A stretch of 64,000 bases of DNA from Lachnospiraceae bacterium (GCA_017624855.1 JAGAMF010000007.1:124001-188000), one strand, 5' to 3'. Positions 50,553 through 59,496 are shown, counted from the stretch's first letter. Notes: generated by a model not told the origin, from the letters alone. Made by a program: numbers and translations.

Positions 50553-51650
50553 TTGGGTGAGAAAGTATTGTCAAATCGATTAGACAGAGGTTTTTTCAAA
50601 TATCAGGAAGAAATTGAAGCAGCAGCGTTGAAAGTTTTGCGTTCGGGTTATTATGTTTTAGGACCGGAGGTGCTTTCTTTTGAGAAAGAATTTGCAGAAT
50701 ATGTTGGAACAGATTATTGTGTAGGTGTTGCCAACGGTTTGGATGCTTTAACTTTGGCGTTTAGAGCTTTGGAAATCGGTGTGGGTGATGAAGTAATTGT
50801 TCCGGCAAATACATACATTGCAAGTATTATGGGCGTTACTATTAACGGAGCAACTCCCATCTTTGTGGAGCCGGATGAATTTTATAATATAGATGCAGAT
50901 AAAATAGAAGAAAAAATAAACGACAAGACCAAAGCAATTTTGGTAGTTCATTTGTATGGACAAGCGGCCAATATGGAGCCTGTTTTGAGGTTGTGTAAAA
51001 AACATAATTTATACTTGGTGGAGGATTGTGCACAATCTCACGGAGCTTGTTCAAATGGCCGGATGACAGGAAGCTTTGGGGATGTGGGTTGTTTTTCTTT
51101 TTATCCGTCTAAAAATTTGGGTGCATTTGGAGATGCAGGGGCTATTGTTACCAACAATGAGGCAATTGCACAAAAAGTAAGAATGTATCGAAATTATGGA
51201 AGTGAGAAAAGATACTATAATAAAGTTGTGGGAGTGAATTCTCGTTTGGATGAAATGCAGGCTGCCATGCTTCGGGTAAAGCTTAAATATATTGAAGAAT
51301 TTACACAAGAACGATTCCAAATTGCACAGCAGTATAGTAAGAAAATAACCAACAAAAAAATCATTTTGCCACAAGTTAGGAATCATGTTACACATGTATG
51401 GCATCAGTATGTGGTACGAACTGAAAACAGAAGCGATTTTATTGAATATTTGGATAAGCAGGGGATAGGAACTATTATTCATTATCCTATTCCGCCCCAT
51501 TTATCGGAGGCATATGCTTATTTGGGAATTAAAAGAGGTGCATTGCCTATAACAGAGAAATACTCAGATACCATCGTATCTCTTCCGATATACAATGGTA
51601 TGACACAAGATGAACAAACCAAAGTCATCGATTGTATAAATGATTTTTAG
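50553..51650 (+). CDS. DegT/DnrJ-family sugar aminotransferase (FdtB/QdtB-like)
   Basis: A 365-residue PLP enzyme. The Schiff-base Lys is K187 in SFYPSKNLGAFGDAGA, and VEDCAQSHGA carries the PLP-ring-binding Asp. Family members that pair with a WxcM/FdtA ketoisomerase add an amino group to C3 of dTDP-3-keto-6-deoxyhexose, giving Fuc3N or Qui3N. The partner ketoisomerase starts 11 nt downstream. TTG start 7 nt after GGGGGAA. It leads a four-gene operon with a lipid-carrier glycosyltransferase and a GtrA protein. Confidence 0.9.
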   Translation: MGEKVLSNRLDRGFFKYQEEIEAAALKVLRSGYYVLGPEVLSFEKEFAEYVGTDYCVGVANGLDALTLAFRALEIGVGDEVIVPANTYIASIMGVTINGATPIFVEPDEFYNIDADKIEEKINDKTKAILVVHLYGQAANMEPVLRLCKKHNLYLVEDCAQSHGACSNGRMTGSFGDVGCFSFYPSKNLGAFGDAGAIVTNNEAIAQKVRMYRNYGSEKRYYNKVVGVNSRLDEMQAAMLRVKLKYIEEFTQERFQIAQQYSKKITNKKIILPQVRNHVTHVWHQYVVRTENRSDFIEYLDKQGIGTIIHYPIPPHLSEAYAYLGIKRGALPITEKYSDTIVSLPIYNGMTQDEQTKVIDCINDF

Positions 51651-51661
51651 GAGATAAAACA

Positions 51662-52090
51662 ATGCTGAAAGACCATTACAAATTAATAGAGTTCGTGGAT
51701 TTGGGCGATGAGAGAGGAAATCTTGTTGTTATTGAGGGTGAAGGCAGAGATATTCCGTTTGATATAAAAAGAGTATTTTATATATATGGATCAGACAGCA
51801 CGGTTGTACGCGGACAACATGCCAATAAAGAAACAGAATTTCTGTTGGTAAATGTAAGTGGAACCAGCAAGGTCAGGATTGATGACGGAAAGGATTCTCT
51901 TATTATTGAATTGAACAAGCCTCGTATGGGATTATACATTTCATCCATGCTTTGGAAGGATATGTATGATTTTTCTGAGGATTCGGTTTTGCTTGTATTG
52001 GCCAGCAAACATTATGACAGCACCGAATATATACGTGATTATGATACTTATATTAAAATGCTTGAGAAAAGGGATATAGCAGATGAGTAA
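51662..52090 (+). CDS. dTDP-4-keto-6-deoxyglucose 3,4-ketoisomerase (FdtA/QdtA-like)
   Basis: A 142-residue cupin of the WxcM/FdtA type. DERGNLVVIEG and VVRGQHANKETEFLL with the conserved His/Lys near the active site, and SMLWKDMYDFSEDSVLLVLAS, match the family. It moves the keto group from C4 to C3 so that the aminotransferase at 50553 can act. The particular epimer (3-amino-3,6-dideoxygalactose versus glucose) cannot be told by eye. It overlaps the next gene by 8 nt. The dTDP-glucose precursor genes (rmlA, rmlB) are not in the window. Confidence 0.88.
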   Translation: MLKDHYKLIEFVDLGDERGNLVVIEGEGRDIPFDIKRVFYIYGSDSTVVRGQHANKETEFLLVNVSGTSKVRIDDGKDSLIIELNKPRMGLYISSMLWKDMYDFSEDSVLLVLASKHYDSTEYIRDYDTYIKMLEKRDIADE

Positions 52091-53012
52091 AATTTCAATA
52101 GTTGTTCCAGTGTATTATAACGAAGATACATTGATGGATTTATATAAAGATATGCAGGAAAAAATACTGGACCAATTGGGCGATTATGAGTTGGTTTTTG
52201 TTGATGACGGTTCCGGAGATGATTCTTGGAAAATCTTGAATGATATAAAAGATATGGACAGTAATGTTAAGCTCGTAAAATTGTCCCGAAATTTTGGTGA
52301 GCATGCTGCTTTATTGGCAGGTTTGTCTGTTTGTTCAGGGGATTGCGCCGTAACAAAGCAAGCTGATTTGCAGGAAGATTCTGAACTGATTCTTGAAATG
52401 TATGAAAAGTGGAAATTAGGAAACAAAGTTGTTTTGGCTATCCGCCGAAGCCGGGATGAGAATGCCTTAAAAGTATTTTTTGCAAATATGTATTATGCCA
52501 TTGTTCGTAAATTTGTAAATAAAAACATGCCTGCAGGGGGATGTGATTGTTACTTGATCGATCGACAGGTAATTAAAGTATTGGAAGCTCTTGATGAAAA
52601 AAATTCCAGCCTAACCTTACAGGTACTGTGGGCAGGCTTTAAAACGGAGTTGGTATATTTTGACAGAAGAGATCGAGAAAAGGGTGTTTCTCGTTGGACC
52701 TTTGCAAAAAAAATCAAGTTGGTATTGGACTCAGTAATGAGTTTTTCGTATGCCCCCATACGTATGATGACATTTGTTGGTATTCTGTTTGATATATTAG
52801 CGCTTGTTTTATTTATCTGCGTGTTTGTGGAATATTTTACGGTTGGAACACCGATTCAAGGCTGGTCATCTTTGATGTGTGTTACATTATGCTCGTCCGG
52901 ATTGGTGCTTACTATGATGGGAGTTTTAGGTGAATATTTATGGCGAACACTGGATGCAACAAGGAATCGTCCGCCCTTTATTATTGATGAAATAAAAGAA
53001 CAGGATAAATAA
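52083..53012 (+). CDS. GtrB/DPM1-like polyprenyl-phosphate glycosyltransferase
   Basis: A 309-residue GT2 enzyme: N-terminal SIVVPVYYNEDTLMDLY, the DXD-like FVDDGSGDDSW, KLSRNFGEHAALLAGL and QADLQEDSELI, followed by two C-terminal membrane helices (about residues 230-255 and 265-290). This is the layout of GtrB/ArnC-like enzymes that load a sugar onto undecaprenyl phosphate on the cytoplasmic face. The sugar is likely the aminosugar made upstream. It overlaps the ketoisomerase and abuts the gtrA-like gene with no gap. Confidence 0.92.
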   Translation: MSKISIVVPVYYNEDTLMDLYKDMQEKILDQLGDYELVFVDDGSGDDSWKILNDIKDMDSNVKLVKLSRNFGEHAALLAGLSVCSGDCAVTKQADLQEDSELILEMYEKWKLGNKVVLAIRRSRDENALKVFFANMYYAIVRKFVNKNMPAGGCDCYLIDRQVIKVLEALDEKNSSLTLQVLWAGFKTELVYFDRRDREKGVSRWTFAKKIKLVLDSVMSFSYAPIRMMTFVGILFDILALVLFICVFVEYFTVGTPIQGWSSLMCVTLCSSGLVLTMMGVLGEYLWRTLDATRNRPPFIIDEIKEQDK

Positions 53013-53486
53013 ATGAAAAATTTGTGGCAGTTTATCAAGTTCGGATTGGTAGGTATATCAAATACATTAATTAGCGAAGGTTTGTATTGTTTGTTCGTAT
53101 TTTTTGGAATGCATTACTTACCTGCATATTTTTTGGGATTTACAATCAGCGTATTTAATGCGTATTATTGGAATAACAGATATGTCTTTAAAAATGAAAG
53201 CGAACAAAAACGTGTTTGGTGGAAAGTTCTGTTGAAGACCTATGTTTCGTACTTGGCAGGTTTTATTATAAGTTCCGTGTTATTGGTATTTTGGATTGAT
53301 ATTGTTCAATTATCAAAATATCTAAGCGGAATAGCTGAGATTTGTGCAGGGTGGGGCTTTGAATCATTGGATGCTTATTTTTGGAGTGAGATTATTGCGG
53401 CAGGTCTTAATTTGTTAATAGTTGTTCCGTTGAATTTTTTGGTAAATAAATTTTGGGCATTTAAAGATCACAAAAAAGAAATATAA
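53013..53486 (+). CDS. GtrA-family membrane protein
   Basis: A 157-residue protein with four transmembrane segments, beginning LWQFIKFGLVGISNTLISEG, the hallmark of GtrA proteins, and ending VPLNFLVNKFWAFKD. GtrA proteins are thought to flip polyprenyl-phosphate-linked sugars across the membrane. It starts immediately at the GtrB-like stop codon, so the two act in sequence. A terminator follows at 53486. Confidence 0.93.
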   Translation: MKNLWQFIKFGLVGISNTLISEGLYCLFVFFGMHYLPAYFLGFTISVFNAYYWNNRYVFKNESEQKRVWWKVLLKTYVSYLAGFIISSVLLVFWIDIVQLSKYLSGIAEICAGWGFESLDAYFWSEIIAAGLNLLIVVPLNFLVNKFWAFKDHKKEI

Positions 53487-53516
53487 AAAAGCTACGAAAT
53501 ATCGTAGCTTTTTTAT
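53486..53516 (+). terminator. Intrinsic terminator of the aminosugar operon
   Basis: AAAAAAGCTACGA and TCGTAGCTTTTTT are perfect complements around AATA. On the minus strand it also follows the XRE gene. Confidence 0.92.
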
Positions 53517-53539
53517 GTTCACGGCTAGGAGGTTAATAA

Positions 53540-53833
53540 TTATGAGACTTTACGAAGTACCTGGAAAAAACTGCGAAAGTATTCTTCATTGGAAGAATCA
53601 TAAAAGGCACACAACTCCAGAGGAGTTACCTCGTAGAGGCAACACAAGGAGAAGAAGTTATCAACGCGAGGAAGGCAATCGCCGCGTTCCCACTTGTAGA
53701 CAGACTGCGGTGCCTGGAGGCCAAGTGCTTTGGTAACATCCTTAACGGAATAGCCCTTTTTCTTACGATACTCTTTCATCTTCTGACCTGTTTTAACGGG
53801 ATCGATGTTGATTTTTGAATCTGCTGCTAACAT
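53540..53833 (-). CDS. XRE-family HTH regulator
   Basis: A 97-residue DNA-binding protein. Helix-turn-helix residues about 15-70: GQKMKEYRKKKGYSVKDVTKAL then APQSVYKWERGDCLPRVDN, the canonical XRE fold. The remaining 25 residues are a short tail. AAAGGAG lies 6 nt before the ATG on the minus strand. Its targets are unknown; the divergent 370-bp gap up to the amylase gene is a candidate. A small plus-strand frame with a good ribosome site is fully antisense to it (see findings). Confidence 0.9.
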   Translation of the reverse strand: MLAADSKINIDPVKTGQKMKEYRKKKGYSVKDVTKALGLQAPQSVYKWERGDCLPRVDNFFSLCCLYEVTPLELCAFYDSSNEEYFRSFFQVLRKVS

Positions 53834-54207
53834 ATTTTTTCTCCTTTCGTCTGTGGCTTGTTTACTACTGTAAACACAGAATAGCTCATTTTGTGTCCAA
53901 CAATTTGTACTTTTAACAAAAAATATAAAATTTTATGGTAAAAAGTGAAGCCGATTTTAAAAATTTGGAGAAAGTGCCACCGAATGGGGGAACCTTATCC
54001 ACAATAAATAGTAGCACAAATTTAACTTTTCCGATATCAACCGGCAGTTGAAGCATATTGCTGATATAAATGACAGTATTGTGCCACAAGCCTCTTGATT
54101 CTAATCTAAAAATATGCCTTCGTCTCAGAATATTTTCCTACAACAATAAACACTTGCGAACCCCCTTGAAATATAATAAAATATAGGGTAAAGTGAGGTA
54201 TTTTGTA
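53834..54207. other. Gap between XRE gene and GH13 gene
   Basis: The 374-bp stretch holds no reading frame with a ribosome site. It contains TTGCGA, a 17-nt spacer and TAAAAT (about 54155-54183), a plausible promoter for the amylase, and a poorly matched TTGTGTCC/ACAATTTG area near the XRE start. Nothing else recognised. Confidence 0.5.
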
Positions 54208-56517
54208 ATGAATATAAATCATTATTTTGAATTGGAGAAATCCAGCCAATATATTTCATCCATGCGTCCTTTGTTAAATAAAAGAGCGCTTTTTTCTGAT
54301 ACTACGGCAGACTATATTTCTCCCATAGAACCTAAAACAGGGGAAGAAGTAGCCATCCGTTTCCGTACGGCCCGCAACAATGTGGATACGGTGAACCTTG
54401 TAATCGGTGAAGAAAGCATTAGTATGGATAAGGTTTCTCAGGACGAACAATTCGATTTCTACGAGTGTCGATTTGTCGTGGGAGAAGAAGAAATCCAATA
54501 CTATTTTGAGATAAAAGTGGGTAAGCTGCTCTGTTTTTATAACATGAGAGGCGTAGCCCGTGACATTCAGGACTACTATAATTTCAGAATTATTCCCAAC
54601 TTCTCAACTCCGGAATGGGCAAAGGGTGCGGTAATGTACCAAATCTATGTGGACCGTTTCTACAACGGCGATCCTACCAATGATGTTGAGACCCGGGAAT
54701 ATATGTATTTGGGCGATTACTCTCAGAAGGTGGAGGATTGGAACAAATATCCTGCGCAGATGGGTGTTCGCGAATTTTACGGCGGAGATTTACAGGGTGT
54801 TCTGGATAAAATGGATTATCTGGAAGGCCTGGGTATTGATGTTATTTATTTTAATCCGATTTTTGTATCTCCCTCAAACCATAAATATGACATTCAGGAC
54901 TATGATTATATAGATCCCCATATTGGTAAAATCGTTTGTGACGAAGGTGAACTTCTGAATGAAGGGCAGACCGAGAACCGTTTTGCAACCAAATATATTA
55001 ACCGCGTAGCCAATAAAAAGAACCTGGAAGCAAGTAACGAATTATTCGTAAAAGTGGTGGAAGAGGCTCATAAGCGCGGCATGAAGGTTATTCTTGACGG
55101 TGTATTCAATCACTGCGGTTCTTTTAACAAGTGGCTGGATAAAGAGCGTATTTATGAGAATCAGGAAGGCTATGAAAAGGGTGCCTATGTGGATAAGGAA
55201 AGTGCTTACCACAATTACTTCCGCTTCCACAATGAACAGGGACCTTGGCCTTACAACAATTCTTATGACGGCTGGTGGGGACATGATACCTTGCCGAAGT
55301 TGAATTATGAAGGCTCTCAGGAATTGTATGATTATATTTTGCATATAGGTCGTAAGTGGGTTTCCGCACCCTACAATGTAGACGGTTGGAGACTTGATGT
55401 GGCTGCGGATTTGGCACATTCGCCGGAATTTAACCATAAGTTCTGGGCTGATTTCCGTGCCGAAGTACGCAAGGCCAATCCCAATGCCATTGTACTTGCC
55501 GAGCATTATGGCTCTCCCAGAGCATGGCTGAACGGTAAGGAATGGGATACTGTAATGAATTATGATGCTTTTATGGAGCCTTTAACATGGTTCCTGACCG
55601 GTATGCAGAAGCATAGCGATGATTACAGAGAAGATTTATTGGGTAATGCCGACAGTTTCTGGGGCGCGATGGGGCACCATGGCACGAATTTTACAACACC
55701 TTCATTGCAGATTGCCATGAATGAGTTAAGTAATCATGACCATTCCCGTTTCCTGACCAGAACCAATCGTAAGGTGGGCCGTATGCATACCTTGGGTTGC
55801 CAGGCCGCAAATGAAGGCGTGAATAAAGCCGTGCTTCGTGAAGCGGTTGCAGTGCAGATGACATGGCCGGGTGCGCCTACCATTTACTATGGTGATGAGG
55901 CCGGTGTCTGTGGTTTTACGGATCCCGATAACCGAAGAACTTATCCTTGGGGCAATGAGGATCATGATTTGATTGCTTACCACAAGGAAGCAATTCGAAT
56001 TCACAAAGAAAACAAGGAATTGCTTACCGGTTCATTGATGAATCTGGGAGCGGATTACAATTATATTGCTTACGCCAGAATGCTTAAAGGCGAGCAGGTG
56101 GTTGTACTGGTAAATAATAACTACAACGAGATTACCAAGGATGTAAGCGTGTGGGAAGCAGGTGTTCCCCGAGAATACACCATGCAACGATTATTGTTTA
56201 CTCATGCGGACGGCTACACTACGGAAGCTTTTGAGTATGAGGTAAATGATGGTATTGTCCGTGTAACATTACCGCCCACATCAGCCATCATTTTAAAAGC
56301 GGCAAAGAAGGAAGAACCTGTGGCTGAGCCGGAAGTAAAGGAAGAAAACCTTGAAGAAAACGCAACCGGAGAAAGCACGGATGCAGCCGTGGAAGATGTG
56401 GCAACGGAAGATGTGCAAACAGAGCCTGCGGCAGAAGAAATGTCCGCATGGGATGTAGCTTCCAATGTGTATAAAAAAGCCGAAGAAAACAAGAAGAAAA
56501 AGTTCCCGTTCTTTTAA
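54208..56517 (+). CDS. GH13 alpha-amylase-family enzyme, neopullulanase-like
   Basis: A 769-residue enzyme, cytoplasmic (no signal peptide). Residues 1-140 look like the N-terminal beta-sandwich of cyclomaltodextrinase/neopullulanase-type enzymes, with the barrel starting at GAVMYQIYVDRFYNGDP. Catalytic residues fall in the four conserved regions: DGVFNHCG, GWRLDVA with nucleophile D397, LAEHYG with acid E432, and LSNHDHSR with D511. It hydrolyses alpha-1,4 and probably alpha-1,6 links in maltodextrins. After the C-terminal domain an odd 70-residue extension is Glu/Ala/Val-rich and ends KKAEENKKKKFPFF. Start at ATG 54208, 8 nt after AGGT; GTG at 54193 overlaps that site. Confidence 0.9.
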   Translation: MNINHYFELEKSSQYISSMRPLLNKRALFSDTTADYISPIEPKTGEEVAIRFRTARNNVDTVNLVIGEESISMDKVSQDEQFDFYECRFVVGEEEIQYYFEIKVGKLLCFYNMRGVARDIQDYYNFRIIPNFSTPEWAKGAVMYQIYVDRFYNGDPTNDVETREYMYLGDYSQKVEDWNKYPAQMGVREFYGGDLQGVLDKMDYLEGLGIDVIYFNPIFVSPSNHKYDIQDYDYIDPHIGKIVCDEGELLNEGQTENRFATKYINRVANKKNLEASNELFVKVVEEAHKRGMKVILDGVFNHCGSFNKWLDKERIYENQEGYEKGAYVDKESAYHNYFRFHNEQGPWPYNNSYDGWWGHDTLPKLNYEGSQELYDYILHIGRKWVSAPYNVDGWRLDVAADLAHSPEFNHKFWADFRAEVRKANPNAIVLAEHYGSPRAWLNGKEWDTVMNYDAFMEPLTWFLTGMQKHSDDYREDLLGNADSFWGAMGHHGTNFTTPSLQIAMNELSNHDHSRFLTRTNRKVGRMHTLGCQAANEGVNKAVLREAVAVQMTWPGAPTIYYGDEAGVCGFTDPDNRRTYPWGNEDHDLIAYHKEAIRIHKENKELLTGSLMNLGADYNYIAYARMLKGEQVVVLVNNNYNEITKDVSVWEAGVPREYTMQRLLFTHADGYTTEAFEYEVNDGIVRVTLPPTSAIILKAAKKEEPVAEPEVKEENLEENATGESTDAAVEDVATEDVQTEPAAEEMSAWDVASNVYKKAEENKKKKFPFF

Positions 56518-56560
56518 GGATGTAAAAGCCTAAAAAACGGTAGAAAACGGGGGTTTTACA

Positions 56561-57652
56561 ATGATTACAAAACAGGTCATTCAGACATGTATTGACGAGT
56601 TAAAAGAATTAACCAAGGTTGATTTTTGTGTAATAGATGTGCAGGGCGTTATGATGGCCAGTACTTTTAACAAAGACAGTCTTGATATTTCACATATGAA
56701 AAGCTTTTTTGAATCACCGGCAGACAGTCAGATTATCGGCGGAAATTATCTTTTTAAGGTAAAAGAAGACAATGAAGTGGTGTATGTTCTTATTTCAAGA
56801 GGCAGCCAGTCCGACGGATATATTTTCGGTAAAATTGCGGTGAATGAGTTAAAGCATCTCTTGGTAGCTTACAGAGAGCAATATGACCATACGAATTTTA
56901 TTCAGAATCTTATTTTGGATAATTTGCTGAGAGTGGATATTTATAACCGTGCCAAGAAGCTGGGAATTCCGGTTCAGGCAAGAAGACTCGTCTTTCTGGC
57001 GGAAGTGCCGGAGGAGAAAATCCGCGAAGCGCAGGAGGTCATTCAGTCTGCATTTGCGGAAAAGATGGACGATTATGTAACAGCGGTGGATGAGAAGAAT
57101 GTAATTCTTGTGCATACGCTGGAAGCGGACGAAGAATATACGGATATGGAGCAGATTGCAAAGCTGCTTTTGGATGTTATGAACACAGAAGTTTTGGTAA
57201 ACGCCAGAGTATCCTACGGAACCATTGTAAAAGAGTTGCGTGAAATATCCAAGTCTTATAAAGAAGCGAAAATGGGGCTGGATGTGGGTAAAATCTTTTA
57301 TGAGCATAGAGATGTCATTGCCTATGATTCCCTGGGAATCGGTCGTTTGATTTACCAGCTTCCCGTGAATTTGTGTCATATGTTTATTCAGGAGATTTTT
57401 GGGGACGATATTCCTAAGGAACTGGATGAAGAAATGCTTATGACCATCAATAAGTTCTTTAACAATAACCTGAATGTGTCGGAAACGGCCCGTCAGATGT
57501 ATGTGCATCGTAATACATTGGTATATCGTATCGAGCGTTTGTGTGAAGCTACCGGTTTGGATATCCGTGTTTTTGATGATGCATTGACCCTTAAAATTGC
57601 ATTAATGGTAGTAAATTATACCAAGTATCTGGATGAACAGATGGGCGAATAA
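56561..57652 (+). CDS. CdaR/PucR-type transcriptional regulator
   Basis: A 363-residue regulator. The N-terminal 120 residues look like a sugar-diacid-binding CdaR-type domain (VDFCVIDVQGVMMASTF), the middle is a GGDEF-like degenerate region as in CdaR proteins, and the C-terminus is the PucR-type HTH: NNLNVSETARQMYVHRNTLVYRIERL (about 300-325). Such regulators control carbohydrate-acid or purine genes. The neighbours do not reveal the target. Its ribosome site is GGGGG 8 nt before the ATG. It lies between the GH13 gene and an exported redox operon. Confidence 0.85.
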   Translation: MITKQVIQTCIDELKELTKVDFCVIDVQGVMMASTFNKDSLDISHMKSFFESPADSQIIGGNYLFKVKEDNEVVYVLISRGSQSDGYIFGKIAVNELKHLLVAYREQYDHTNFIQNLILDNLLRVDIYNRAKKLGIPVQARRLVFLAEVPEEKIREAQEVIQSAFAEKMDDYVTAVDEKNVILVHTLEADEEYTDMEQIAKLLLDVMNTEVLVNARVSYGTIVKELREISKSYKEAKMGLDVGKIFYEHRDVIAYDSLGIGRLIYQLPVNLCHMFIQEIFGDDIPKELDEEMLMTINKFFNNNLNVSETARQMYVHRNTLVYRIERLCEATGLDIRVFDDALTLKIALMVVNYTKYLDEQMGE

Positions 57653-57669
57653 ATTTAGGAGACAATTCA

Positions 57670-58395
57670 ATGAAAAATAAGAAATCGACAATTGGCTTGA
57701 TAATAAGTATTTTACTTTTAACAATGATTCTGAGCGGTTGTGGCGGAATGGAAGAACCCGAGATTGTGCTTGGGGATACACCGACTTCGGAAACCGTATC
57801 GGAAGAGGAATCTGTGCCGGAAACGCCTTCGGAAGAGCAGTCGGTATCGGAGAGCGTTGAAGAATCCGAACCCGTGGAAGAACCCGCAGTGTCTGAGGAG
57901 CCTGTAGTGTCTGAGGAGCCTGTGGAATCGGAAGAACTTCCTGTAAGTGAGTCCGACGGTGGGGCGCAGGGTTATTTTACCACCACGGATTTGATAAACG
58001 GAAATGAAGTTACACAGCAGATTTTTACCAATGCAGACATTACCGTTGTGAATGCATGGGGAACTTTCTGTGGTCCTTGTATTAAGGAAATGCCCTATTT
58101 GGGAGAATTGGCAGCGGAATATGATTCTTCTCAGGTGCAGTTTATAGGAATTCCCATGGACGCATCAGACCCGGCAAATAAAGATTATGCCATTACTTTA
58201 ATCAATGATACCGGAGCAAATTATACTCATTTGTACTTGAACGGTGAACTTTTCGATTGGGGATTTACGGATATTCAGTATGTTCCCACCACAGTTTTTG
58301 TAAACCGTGAGGGTGAAATCATTGATACGGTAATCGGAGCGAGAAGTAAAGAGGAATGGAAACAATTAATTGACAGTAAATTGGCGTCACAGTGA
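57670..58395 (+). CDS. TlpA-like exported thioredoxin-fold lipoprotein
   Basis: A 241-residue lipoprotein: signal peptide 1-23 and lipobox ILSGC with the lipidated C24. Residues 30-100 are a Ser/Glu/Pro/Val linker (EESEPVEEPAVSEEP). Residues 105-241 are a thioredoxin fold with the active site WGTFCGPC (C134, C137), TlpA/ResA style. It would reduce or oxidise thiols of exported proteins. No cytochrome c biogenesis genes are nearby. It overlaps the start of a downstream frame by 4 nt, and a CXXC membrane peptide and a polyferredoxin follow, suggesting that it receives electrons across the membrane. Confidence 0.9.
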   Translation: MKNKKSTIGLIISILLLTMILSGCGGMEEPEIVLGDTPTSETVSEEESVPETPSEEQSVSESVEESEPVEEPAVSEEPVVSEEPVESEELPVSESDGGAQGYFTTTDLINGNEVTQQIFTNADITVVNAWGTFCGPCIKEMPYLGELAAEYDSSQVQFIGIPMDASDPANKDYAITLINDTGANYTHLYLNGELFDWGFTDIQYVPTTVFVNREGEIIDTVIGARSKEEWKQLIDSKLASQ

Positions 58396-58469
58396 CGCCA
58401 ATTTTGTTTATAAAAACCGGTTTTCGCAGGATATTAAAAATCTGCGACACAATAGCAGGAGGTTTTGAT

Positions 58470-58616
58470 TTGAAAAAAAGAAAAATACATCCCGCATTTT
58501 GGATTAGCATATCCGTTGGCCTTCTTTTTATGGCGCTGGGTATCTGGCGGGAGGAAGTAATGGTGGTATATCAAAAGGCAATCTATATTTGTATGGAGTG
58601 TATCGGTCTTGGGTAA
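58470..58616 (+). CDS. CD1871A-type CXXC membrane peptide
   Basis: A 48-residue protein. A basic N-terminus, one membrane helix (about residues 8-28) and the C-terminal CMECIGLG motif, typical of the CD1871A family of CXXC-motif proteins in Clostridia. TTG start 7 nt after AGGAGG; the longer frame that begins at 58392 lacks a site. It sits between the exported TlpA-like protein and a polyferredoxin, overlapping the latter by 8 nt. Probably a transmembrane thiol relay; this is inference from order. Confidence 0.78.
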   Translation: MKKRKIHPAFWISISVGLLFMALGIWREEVMVVYQKAIYICMECIGLG

Positions 58617-59496
58617 GTTTTTTAAGAAATCAATTTCTAAAATACGGTTGGCAGTGCAGCTTATTTTTACGGCACTGACCAATGGTTATATTGTGGGTTT
58701 TCTGCAAGGCAAAATCTATCAGGGTCCGGGTAAAAAAATCTGCCTTCCCGGACTGAACTGCTATTCCTGCCCGGGAGCGCTGGGAGCATGTCCCATCGGC
58801 TCTTTGCAGGCGGTAATCGGCAGCCCGAAGCACAACTTGTCCTTTTATGTGGTAGGTTTCTTTCTGTTTACGGGTGCGCTGTTTGGCCGAGTGGTTTGCG
58901 GCTTTTTATGTCCTTTCGGCCTTGTGCAGGATTTGCTGTACAAAATCCCTTTTATCAAAAAGCGTAAAAACATGCCGGGGCATAAGGTGCTGGTTTGGAT
59001 CAAATATGTAATCCTGGCCCTGTTTGTTATTATACTGCCTATGTTTGCAGTTAATGCCTTTGGAATTTCGGAGCCCTGGTTTTGTAAATACATCTGCCCT
59101 TCGGGAACGCTTTTGGGCGGAATTCCTCTGATTGCAACCAATGAAGGCTTGCAACAGGCCTTAGGCGGTTTGTTTATTTGGAAGGTGAGTGTACTGGCGA
59201 TAATCCTTTTATGGTCCTTGTGGGTGTACAGACCTTTCTGTAAATATTTATGCCCTTTGGGCGCAGTTTATGGCTGGTTTAATCCCATCGCCTTATCTCG
59301 GTTTCGGGTAGAGAAAGAAGATTGCATTGATTGTAAAAAGTGCAAATCCGCCTGTCCCATGGATATTCCGGTGTATGACAAGCCCAATTCCGCAGAATGT
59401 ATCCGGTGCGGTAAATGCGTGCAGGCCTGCCCTACGGAATGCATTCATGTGGCGATTATGGCCAAAAACAATTTAAAAGAGAAAAAAGAATCATAA
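58609..59496 (+). CDS. NapH/YccM-like polyferredoxin membrane protein
   Basis: A 295-residue membrane protein with four to five helices and several cysteine clusters: NCYSCPGALGACPIG (about residues 46-60), VCGFLCPFGL, CKYICPSGT, CKYLCPLGA, and a C-terminal pair of 4Fe-4S sites CIDCKKCKSACP and CIRCGKCVQACP. This is the NapH/RnfB-like architecture that passes electrons from cytoplasmic ferredoxin to the outside. It begins at a TTG overlapping the CXXC peptide gene. With TlpA-like and CD1871A-like proteins it forms a redox operon. Confidence 0.9.
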   Translation: MGKFFKKSISKIRLAVQLIFTALTNGYIVGFLQGKIYQGPGKKICLPGLNCYSCPGALGACPIGSLQAVIGSPKHNLSFYVVGFFLFTGALFGRVVCGFLCPFGLVQDLLYKIPFIKKRKNMPGHKVLVWIKYVILALFVIILPMFAVNAFGISEPWFCKYICPSGTLLGGIPLIATNEGLQQALGGLFIWKVSVLAIILLWSLWVYRPFCKYLCPLGAVYGWFNPIALSRFRVEKEDCIDCKKCKSACPMDIPVYDKPNSAECIRCGKCVQACPTECIHVAIMAKNNLKEKKES

